A stretch of 5,314 bases of DNA from Saprospiraceae bacterium (GTDB lineage: Bacteria; Bacteroidota; Bacteroidia; Chitinophagales; Saprospiraceae), in assembly GCA_025455635.1 (NCBI GenBank), contig JALOMF010000325.1, forward strand, positions 596 through 5,909, given 5' to 3'. Below, one piece after another: positions 1 to 4,416 of this stretch. The number at the start of each line of letters is the position of its first letter. Position 1 is the stretch's first letter. The position numbers and the translations under genes were made by a program. A model generated the notes under the pieces. The model was not told the origin of the DNA, did no database searches, and was given only the letters and a program-made list of their open reading frames with translations.

Positions 1-333
1 ACCGCCGCCAAAGTCGAACCAAGCGGTAGCGCCGTTTATTTCCTTGCCCAACACCAGCACCAATGCCAGCAAGACCATGCAGGCCACGTAAATCACATTG
101 GCAAATGTGCGCCAAAACTTGCCATCAATCAGGTACGTCGCAAACAAGACCACGAGGGCTATGCCTACCCAAATCAGCTGCTTGCCTGCCGGGTTTTTCA
201 TGAAGTCCACGAAATTGTCCTCATAGCCCTGCCCGTAGCCCACGGTGTAAATCATCGTCCAGCCGATGAACACCAGCGCCAGGTAAATGGAAAGGACTAT
301 CCAGTCAATTTGCTCTTTGCTTCGTGAAGCCAT
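1..333 (-). CDS. rodA: RodA, rod-shape peptidoglycan glycosyltransferase (SEDS family), N-terminal part
   Basis: Partial gene: its ATG is at 331-333 and the frame stays open for 111 codons to the left edge, so roughly the first quarter to third of a SEDS protein is present. The product is a polytopic inner-membrane protein that polymerises lipid II into glycan strands during side-wall elongation, normally with a class B PBP (PBP2) and MreBCD. Visible features are a short basic N-terminus (MASRSKEQIDW), hydrophobic segments at about residues 11-31, 53-69 and 77-96, and the signature GKEINGATAWF at 96-106. That signature matches the conserved G-x-E-x-N/S-G-A/S-x-x-W-F block after the third helix in Bacteroidota RodA, and it fits RodA better than FtsW. 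The catalytic Asp lies outside the window. There is no Shine-Dalgarno site; the upstream bases on this strand are TCCTCC, the opposite of one. The gene upstream is a beta-barrel gene, not mrdA, so the usual mre-mrdA-rodA order is not seen here. Confidence 0.9.
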   Translation of the reverse strand, partial: MASRSKEQIDWIVLSIYLALVFIGWTMIYTVGYGQGYEDNFVDFMKNPAGKQLIWVGIALVVLFATYLIDGKFWRTFANVIYVACMVLLALVLVLGKEINGATAWFDFGGG

Positions 334-341
334 TCTTTGGA

Positions 342-364
342 GGATTTGCGGATTTGAGGATTTG
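342..364. repeat. Three tandem GGATTTG copies, 8-bp period
   Basis: GGATTTG occurs at 342-348, 350-356 and 358-364, with single-base spacers (C349, A357). The array starts 8 bases upstream of the rodA start codon, so on the rodA strand it reads CAAATCC three times, within the presumed 5' leader. It also forms the left outer arm of the larger inverted repeat. An array this close to the start codon could be an operator or an RNA-protein site, or just part of the intergenic repeat. Confidence 0.8.
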
Positions 365-508
365 AAAGGGTCACTAAGTAGATTTACGATTTTAGATTTA
401 CGATTTACGAGGCACAAGTCGTTGATTTTGAAAAACTTAGACTTCAATCGAAATCTAAACTAATTTCAATGACCTACTTAGCTTAAATCTTCAACATCCT
501 CATCAATC
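343..508. repeat. Long nested imperfect inverted repeat filling the rodA upstream gap
   Basis: Four pairs of arms occur in nested, collinear order. The outer arms are 343-363 with 485-508: blocks GATTT/AAATC, TTGA/TCAA, GGAT/ATCC, TG/CA and GATT/AATC, with small bulges. The second pair is CTAAGTAG (374-381) with CTACTTAG (474-481), perfect. The third is 391-405 with 446-459, 14 pairs with a single bulged A at 400. The inner pair is AAGTC (416-420) with GACTT (440-444), leaving a loop at 421-439. By hand this totals about 46 Watson-Crick pairs. The right outer arm contains the stop codon and last codon of the barrel gene (503-508). No ORF or transposase is present. It could be a degenerate MITE-like or REP-like insertion, a folded spacer or 3'-end structure, or a chance product of low-complexity repeats. 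The arms are read directly; the function is unknown. Confidence 0.6.
379..406. repeat. Perfect 14-bp tandem duplication
   Basis: TAGATTTACGATTT is present twice without a gap, at 379-392 and 393-406, and the second copy runs on into a partial third repeat (ACGA, 407-410). Each unit contains GATTTAC, which also recurs at 7-bp spacing at the end (396-402, 403-409). It lies in the left half of the inverted repeat, and only the second copy pairs well with the right half. That suggests one extra copy was added by slippage. Confidence 0.85.
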
Positions 509-1240
509 AACGTATTCTACGATTCGGAGCAGGCGGAAGCCTGCCGAGATTTCAAAGGTAACGTTGCGCACGATGCGCTCTGGTATATTGCCGTTTTGTC
601 GGGTAAACGGGTTGTAAACATTGTTGATTTGCGGCTGGCGGTACTGCTGTGAGAAGTCGGGGTTGACGGTAAACTCCAAATTGGCCCCGACCAACTCGCC
701 CAGGGAGAACTCAAAGCCACCACCCAAGGCAACGCCGTAGTTCCATTTGCGCACATATTCATCAGCTGGGTAAAATAAGGTGTTGTTGGCCTCATTGAGC
801 GCCTTGTATTCCTTGAGGTTGGTGCTGAGGGTATAATCGCCCCGCAGCCCGATGAGGTAGTAGGCCATCAACCTGTCGGAAAGCTCGTACTTCCGCTTGG
901 CGCCCAAAACGACGGAGATGTTCCTGAAAATGAACTCCTGCGCTGGGAGGCGGAAAGGCTGATTTGGATTGTTTATGTTAAAAAACTGCTGATTTCGCAG
1001 CGCACTGCCCTTTAAATGGTAGCCAGCTTGCGCATAGATGGAGAACTGCGCCGACTCGTCAAGGCTCTCCGCCGAGATGGCCCCGTGGTACTTGAACAGC
1101 GGGTCTTGGTCGAAGCTGTTCCACTGTTGTACGCCGAGGGTGAGGCCGCCCTTGAGGGTGTACGCCGTGCCTTGGGCATTCAAGCCGCTGAACACGAGCA
1201 GGTTGAGCGATAGTAAGGTAAAAATTGTAACATTCTTCAT
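503..1240 (-). CDS. Exported beta-barrel-like protein of unknown function, probably outer membrane
   Basis: A complete 245-residue protein. The start at 1240 gives a clean Sec signal peptide: basic MKN, a hydrophobic core to about residue 20, and a GLNAQ end with likely cleavage after Ala22. The mature part is rich in alternating polar/aromatic stretches and Gly-aromatic turns typical of outer-membrane beta strands, such as LKGGLTLGVQQW, FSIYAQAGYHL, ISVVLGAKRKY, MAYYLIGLRGDYTL, WNYGVALGGGFEFSL and NLEFTVNPDFS. The last strand-like segment, VTFEISAGFRLL, lies near the C-terminus, as in porin-family and OMP beta-brl proteins. I do not recognise a named family. The gene lies between rodA and a LysM hydrolase on the same strand. 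A terminator sits 23 bases upstream of its start, so expression probably depends on the promoter at 1311-1338. Its stop codon lies within the right arm of the 343-508 palindrome. The barrel assignment is inference from sequence pattern only. Confidence 0.8.
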   Translation of the reverse strand: MKNVTIFTLLSLNLLVFSGLNAQGTAYTLKGGLTLGVQQWNSFDQDPLFKYHGAISAESLDESAQFSIYAQAGYHLKGSALRNQQFFNINNPNQPFRLPAQEFIFRNISVVLGAKRKYELSDRLMAYYLIGLRGDYTLSTNLKEYKALNEANNTLFYPADEYVRKWNYGVALGGGFEFSLGELVGANLEFTVNPDFSQQYRQPQINNVYNPFTRQNGNIPERIVRNVTFEISAGFRLLRIVEYVD

Positions 1241-1257
1241 CCTTGCTTTATTTTTTC

Positions 1258-1297
1258 AAAAAAGCGCAGCCAAACCTGCGAGTGAGTTTGGCTGCGC
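1258..1297 (-). terminator. Intrinsic terminator of the LysM/glucosaminidase gene
   Basis: A perfect 12-bp stem, GCGCAGCCAAAC (1264-1275) with GTTTGGCTGCGC (1286-1297), encloses a 10-base loop (1276-1285). On the minus strand it is followed directly by six T (1263-1258). It begins 51 bases after the stop codon of the hydrolase gene at 1348. The stem ends only 23 bases before the ATG of the barrel gene, so it also lies inside the likely 5' leader of that gene. Whether it terminates only upstream transcripts or also attenuates the barrel transcript cannot be read from the sequence. Confidence 0.85.
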
Positions 1298-1310
1298 CCG
1301 TTCCGTCCGG

Positions 1311-1338
1311 CAAATCTAAAAAACTTAGTGCGAATCAA
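1311..1338 (-). promoter_or_regulatory. Bacteroidota-type promoter for the beta-barrel gene
   Basis: Read on the minus strand, TTG (1338-1336) is followed by 17 bases and then TAGATTTG (1318-1311). This is an exact match to the TAnnTTTG -7 element, at a spacing within the range described for Bacteroidota primary sigma promoters. Transcription would start near 1303-1306, just before the terminator stem, giving a leader of about 65 bases. The promoter begins 10 bases past the hydrolase stop codon. A 10-bp perfect palindrome TCAAGCTTGA (1335-1344) overlaps the -33 element and might be an operator. Confidence 0.55.
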
Positions 1339-1347
1339 GCTTGACGC

Positions 1348-2655
1348 TTACTTCACCCGCAGCTTTTGGCCGATTTTGATATTGTTGTCGGCCAAGTTGT
1401 TGAGCCGCTTGAGTTCGTCCACGGTGATGCCGTAGCGGCGTGAAATATTGAACAGCGTATCGCCTTTTTCCACGGTATGAAAAGCAGCCCCAGCGGGCTG
1501 GTCGGTTTGGCCATTGGTCGGTGCATCAGGCACGAAAATGCCATTGCCCGGGTCGGATGGCATGGGGTCCACATCGTCGTCCTGCATGAAATCATCGTCA
1601 GGGTCGAGCAGGTTCGGGATGGTTTGGGTAGGCTTAGGCTCAGAGGCAAGGCGTGGCTTGTCGGACTTGGGTATATTGAAGCCACGCAGCTTGAGCCGCT
1701 GGTTGACTTGCACCTCGGCTTCATTCGGTATGCGGTTTCGCTTGCGCAAACGGCTAGCCTTCACGCCGTAGTTCTGCGAAATATCGAAAATGGTCTCACC
1801 TTCTTTCACGTAGTGCCATTTGTTGCCGCCCCTTGCCCGGCATCGCTTGGGCTGGAGGAAGATGCGGGTATCGTCGGCGAGCGGAACGTTCACTTGTGGC
1901 AGTTGCTCGTTGTACCGTTCCAGCCGCTTCATGGGGATGTTGGCCCTTTGGGCGATTTCCTCCACGGTCACGTTGTTTTTGGCAAAAACGACCCGAACTT
2001 CGTTCACTTTGCGCACATCCAGCCCTGCGATGAGGTCTTTCGGCTTGTCGGGGCGGCCATCGGGGAAGTTGTCGTCGGATAGCAAGTCGTACTGGTGCAG
2101 CTCGTAGGTTTCGATGAGCTTGATGAGCATATTGTCGTAATTGCCAGCCGTGGCGTAGCCAGCGGTCTTGAGGCCCCTAGCCCAGCGCTTGTAGTCGGTG
2201 ATTTCGAGGCGGAAGAGGAAGCCGTAGCGGTTCGCCTTCTTGGGGTCACGCAAGAACTCGGAGTGGGCGATGTAGGAATCCTCCACGTTTTTGTACTTGC
2301 GGAAGCAGGATTTTTTCAGGTTGCCAAAATCGTCGTAGTCGTCATCTTCCAATGCGTAAGTTTTGCCAGTCCAGTCGGCATGGCACTTTATGCCAAAGTG
2401 ATTATTAGCTTTGCGCGCCAGCTCGCTGTTGCCAGCGCCAGATTCGAGCAGTGCCTGCGCCAGTTTGATACTGGCAGGAATGCCCGCTCGGTTCATTTCC
2501 TTTACGGCAAGTTTTTTGTACTTTTCGATATAGGACTGGAAGTTGGCGTTTTGAGCTGACATCGAAGTTGCGGCTAAAAACGCCAATGCGAAAACAAGGG
2601 ATTTGCTGTACATGAGGCTGCGATATTGAGTTTTGATATTGGACAAAATATGCAT
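1348..2655 (-). CDS. Exported glucosaminidase-type peptidoglycan hydrolase with LysM domains
   Basis: 435 residues from the first ATG. A second ATG at 2611-2613 (residue 15) gives the more typical signal peptide MYSKSLVFALAFLAATSMSAQ minus a few residues, so the true start may be 2613. Cleavage is likely after Ala34. Residues 45-190 are a FlgJ/GH73-like mannosyl-glycoprotein endo-beta-N-acetylglucosaminidase domain: AQALLESGAGNSELA with probable catalytic Glu71, NNHFGIKCHADW at 84-95, and the FRKYKNVEDSYIAHSEFL block at 118-135. It is followed by a degenerate LysM-like segment (about 221-268), a clear LysM (280-324, HYVKEGETIFDIS), a Pro/Asp-rich linker (325-392) and a C-terminal LysM (393-435, HTVEKGDTLFNIS). 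It should cut glycan strands between sugars in the periplasm, with LysM holding it to peptidoglycan. No type IX secretion C-terminal domain is seen. Its role with RodA is inference: opening the wall while RodA builds it. Confidence 0.92.
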   Translation of the reverse strand: MHILSNIKTQYRSLMYSKSLVFALAFLAATSMSAQNANFQSYIEKYKKLAVKEMNRAGIPASIKLAQALLESGAGNSELARKANNHFGIKCHADWTGKTYALEDDDYDDFGNLKKSCFRKYKNVEDSYIAHSEFLRDPKKANRYGFLFRLEITDYKRWARGLKTAGYATAGNYDNMLIKLIETYELHQYDLLSDDNFPDGRPDKPKDLIAGLDVRKVNEVRVVFAKNNVTVEEIAQRANIPMKRLERYNEQLPQVNVPLADDTRIFLQPKRCRARGGNKWHYVKEGETIFDISQNYGVKASRLRKRNRIPNEAEVQVNQRLKLRGFNIPKSDKPRLASEPKPTQTIPNLLDPDDDFMQDDDVDPMPSDPGNGIFVPDAPTNGQTDQPAGAAFHTVEKGDTLFNISRRYGITVDELKRLNNLADNNIKIGQKLRVK

Positions 2656-2729
2656 ACAACGGTTTGTGGCAAGAGAACGGAGGCGTTGAAAATTCTATTG
2701 CCTTGGCCGACAGGCCGACCGTTTTTTTG

Positions 2730-2737
2730 CAAAGGTA
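2730..2737 (-). promoter_or_regulatory. -7 promoter element for the LysM/glucosaminidase gene
   Basis: On the minus strand TACCTTTG (2737-2730), followed by C, matches the Bacteroidota TAnnTTTG -7 element exactly. Transcription would start near 2722-2725, giving a leader of about 70 bases to the ATG at 2655, or about 110 to the one at 2613. No TTG sits at the ideal distance upstream; the nearest (2767-2765) is 27 bases away, so the -33 element is weak or absent. The position in a divergent gap supports the call. Confidence 0.5.
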
Positions 2738-2770
2738 AAAACTGGAGCGTGTCTTTTTATTTTACAATTT

Positions 2771-2800
2771 TTGATGGAAAGTTTCTACATATTATCTTCC
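2771..2800 (+). promoter_or_regulatory. Possible promoter for the PIN-like gene and frr
   Basis: TTG (2771-2773) is followed by 19 bases and TATCTTCC (2793-2800). The spacing fits a Bacteroidota promoter, but the -7 element has CC in place of the usual final TG. Alternatives in the same gap are TATTTTAG (2806-2813) and GAATTTTG (2835-2842), each with one mismatch to TAnnTTTG but no TTG at proper spacing. A plus-strand promoter must exist somewhere in 2740-2899 because the neighbouring gene is divergent; which one is used is not decided here. Confidence 0.25.
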
Positions 2801-2899
2801 TTGCATATTTTAGCGTCCGATTCTGATAAAACGGGAATTTTGGTCTTTAACCAACGAAACACTTTTCACCACACAACCTCTGGTTGTCATTAACATAGC

Positions 2900-3601
2900 A
2901 TGAACACACAGGCCCGTAGATACCTATTCATTGATTACGAGAACCTGCTCCAAGTAAAGTTCAAGAAACTGGAGAAGGTCGCCTCGAAAATCTTCATCTT
3001 CGTCGAGTCCACTCAGGAAACGGTGCCCCTTGCGCTTGTGCGCCAAGCACAGCGTTCTGGCAAAAACCTCCGGTGGATAGTGGTGAACAACCCCGGCGGC
3101 GGCAAGCTCAACTACCACATTGCCTTCATCATGGGCAAGCTCCACCAGAAGCTCGAAGCCGACGTGGAGTTCGCTGTCGTGTCCAACGACCCTGAGTTCG
3201 ACCCCCTCATCAGCTTCATCAACACCACGGGACGCAGCTGCATCCGCGTGAAGCGCAAGCAGGACGACTCCTCGGTGTACGAAGAGTCCACCCTCAACTA
3301 CAATAAGCCACCAGAATTTGTGGACGAGTTCTCGATGTCCTCCTTCCACAACCACGAGGACGATGACGACGGGATGCCCGTAATGGTAGAGGACGAACTA
3401 ATCACCCGCACCGCCGAGGAGACCGTCAAGCGGCTCATCCGCTCCGGCAACCGCCCCGCAGAGATTTCAACTTTGAAAAATTACATACTTTTGCACAGTC
3501 AAGAGGTTTCCCTGAACGGAAATGTCGAACGCATCATCCAAAAATTGAAGGATAGCAAGGACATCGAAATCCAAAAAGGGGAGGTCATCTACAATTTCTA
3601 A
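2900..3601 (+). CDS. PIN/NYN-like domain protein with C-terminal winged-helix-like region
   Basis: A complete 233-residue cytoplasmic protein with no signal peptide. Residues 7-115 look like a PIN-like/NYN fold, a metal-dependent RNase superfamily. Strand 1 is YLFIDYENL with Asp12, Glu14 and Asn15; a middle helix is GKLNYHIAFIMGKL (68-81); a later strand-loop is FAVVSNDPEFDPLI (91-104) with Asp97; then GRSCIRV (111-117). In related proteins I recall, the middle motif reads L-D-F-H-I-A, whereas here the acidic residue is Asn71. An acidic linker with HEDDDD (152-157) leads to a C-terminal segment (about 165-233) that resembles a small winged helix: RPAEISTLKNYI, NVERIIQKLK and a final IEIQKGEVIYNF. 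The likely role is RNA binding or cleavage, but the target is unknown. It is 114 bases upstream of frr on the same strand and may be co-transcribed with it. Moderately sure of the fold, unsure of activity. Confidence 0.85.
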   Translation: MNTQARRYLFIDYENLLQVKFKKLEKVASKIFIFVESTQETVPLALVRQAQRSGKNLRWIVVNNPGGGKLNYHIAFIMGKLHQKLEADVEFAVVSNDPEFDPLISFINTTGRSCIRVKRKQDDSSVYEESTLNYNKPPEFVDEFSMSSFHNHEDDDDGMPVMVEDELITRTAEETVKRLIRSGNRPAEISTLKNYILLHSQEVSLNGNVERIIQKLKDSKDIEIQKGEVIYNF

Positions 3602-3604
3602 AAA

Positions 3605-3694
3605 TAGACTTTGGGACAATAGATATTAGACATTAGAAGCCGTGATGGCTATCCTGTGTGCCATCTAAAGTCTAGTGCCTCCTGTCTAAAGTCC
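3605..3694. repeat. Imperfect palindrome between the PIN-like gene and frr
   Basis: The inner arms GATGGC (3644-3649) and GCCATC (3660-3665) enclose a 10-base loop. Further out, TTAGACATTAGA (3626-3637) pairs with TCTAAAGTCTAG (3665-3676), with one internal mismatch plus end mismatches and an asymmetric bulge on the left. The outermost blocks are GACTTT (3607-3612) with AAAGTC (3688-3693), and GACA (3615-3618) with TGTC (3683-3686). Together they cover nearly the whole gap, starting just past the TAA at 3599-3601. The same short motif (TAGAC / GTCTA) recurs several times within the element. There is no clean T-run, so it is not a standard intrinsic terminator. It may be a processing or transcript-stabilising structure, or a decayed intergenic repeat. 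Confidence 0.5.
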
Positions 3695-3715
3695 GAAAAA
3701 AGAAGACTACGCAAA

Positions 3716-4279
3716 ATGATGGAAGAAATTAATGCACTTATGAAGGCATCGGAGGAGTCCATGAACGCCTCCATAGAACACCTCAAGTACGAACTCACCA
3801 AAATCAGGACCGGCAAAGCCTCCACCTCCCTGCTCAACGACCTTGCGGTCAACTACTACGGCGCCATGACGCCCGTGAGCCAAGTGGCCAGCGTCTCTAC
3901 CGCCGACGCCCGCACCCTCGTCATTCAGCCTTGGGAAAAAAGCATGCTCCGGCCCATCGAAAACGCCATCTTCGAGGCCAACCTCGGCATCACGCCGATG
4001 AACGACGGCGAGGTCATCCGCCTCACCATCCCGCCGCTCACCGAGGAGCGCCGCCGTGATTTGGTGAAAAAAGCCAAGCACGAAGGCGAGGAAGCCAAGA
4101 TAAGCGTGCGCAGCATCCGTCAAAAAACGCTCGACGTGATAAAAAAAGCGGTGAAGGACGGCTACCCAGAGGACGCCGGGAAGGACAAGGAAGAAACCGT
4201 TCAAAACTTGGTGAACAAGTACGTCAAAACCATTGATCACCTCATCGAAGTGAAGGAGAAGGATGTGATGCAGGTTTGA
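3716..4279 (+). CDS. frr: Ribosome recycling factor
   Basis: 187 residues from the ATG at 3716, or 186 from the adjacent ATG at 3719, close to the usual family length of about 185. A longer in-frame start at 3656 would add 20 residues that lie in the palindrome and lack family character, so it is not used. RRF works with EF-G after termination to split the 70S ribosome from mRNA and deacylated tRNA; it is cytosolic and normally essential. Family signatures, numbered from 3716, are HLKYELTKIRTGKAS (about 22-36), VNYYGAMTPVSQVASVS (about 44-60, start of the second domain), DARTLVIQPWEK (63-74), NDGEVIRLTIPPLTEERR (about 97-114) and VKKAKHEGEEAKISVRSIR (about 117-135), followed by a long C-terminal helix ending in EVKEKDVMQV. 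All key motifs are intact. It is preceded by a PIN-like gene, where many bacteria have pyrH. The bidirectional terminator follows 39 bases downstream. Confidence 0.98.
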   Translation: MMEEINALMKASEESMNASIEHLKYELTKIRTGKASTSLLNDLAVNYYGAMTPVSQVASVSTADARTLVIQPWEKSMLRPIENAIFEANLGITPMNDGEVIRLTIPPLTEERRRDLVKKAKHEGEEAKISVRSIRQKTLDVIKKAVKDGYPEDAGKDKEETVQNLVNKYVKTIDHLIEVKEKDVMQV

Positions 4280-4317
4280 CAAGCTGCAAGCATTTGTTCA
4301 ATCCCTGATTTTCGGCC

Positions 4318-4383
4318 AAAAAAAAGCCTCCTGTGGAATTTTGAGTTTTTTATGACTCAAATCACAGGAGGCTTTTGGTTTTT
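4318..4383. terminator. Bidirectional intrinsic terminator between frr and moxR
   Basis: A 14-bp perfect stem, AAAAGCCTCCTGTG (4322-4335) with CACAGGAGGCTTTT (4363-4376), is extended after a small asymmetric bulge by a 7-bp stem TTTGAGT (4340-4346) with ACTCAAA (4355-4361), leaving an 8-base loop. Both sides carry the needed tract: TTTTGGTTTTT (4373-4383) on the plus strand, and eight T from the A-run 4318-4325 on the minus strand. It lies 39 bases past the frr stop and 26 bases past the moxR stop, so one hairpin can end both convergent transcripts. Confidence 0.88.
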
Positions 4384-4395
4384 ACACTATACTAG

Positions 4396-4416
4396 ACAAG
4401 CTCTAAAACAAGCTCT
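4396..4416. repeat. 9-bp direct repeat across the moxR stop codon
   Basis: ACAAGCTCT occurs at 4396-4404 and 4408-4416, separated by AAA. The right copy encodes the final residues of the MoxR protein; the left copy holds part of the stop codon (4403-4405) and the start of the 3' untranslated region. It is most simply a small local duplication at the gene's 3' end. Confidence 0.7.

Noticed and set aside
342..406. CRISPR-like repeat array
   Set aside because: The units are 8 and 14 bases with no or single-base spacers, and there are no cas genes. This is a tandem repeat, not a CRISPR array.
1477..2082. 201-codon open frame on the plus strand
   Set aside because: It is antisense to the middle of the LysM/glucosaminidase gene, whose product has clear domain motifs. 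The plus-frame protein has no recognisable motif and looks like a reverse-strand shadow.
2095..2559. 154-codon open frame on the plus strand
   Set aside because: It is antisense to the glucosaminidase catalytic domain, with no start context and no domain features of its own.
2651..2665. TATTTTG-like -7 element close to the hydrolase start
   Set aside because: It has only one base between TA and TTTG instead of two and would leave almost no leader for the 2655 start. The exact TACCTTTG at 2737-2730 is the better candidate.
2701..2728. GC-rich repeat followed by seven T on the plus strand, resembling a terminator
   Set aside because: It is a direct repeat (GGCCGACA then GGCCGACC) with only a 4-bp self-complementary stem, too weak for an intrinsic terminator. 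No plus-strand gene ends there, and it lies in the hydrolase leader on the other strand.
3656..3715. N-terminal extension of frr from the ATG at 3656
   Set aside because: The added 20 residues fall in the palindromic spacer and do not resemble RRF. The double ATG at 3716/3719 gives the normal family length.
3707..4282. 191-codon open frame on the minus strand
   Set aside because: It is antisense to frr over almost its full length, and frr is unmistakable. The His/Val/Gly/Leu-rich composition is typical of a reverse-strand shadow in GC-rich coding sequence.
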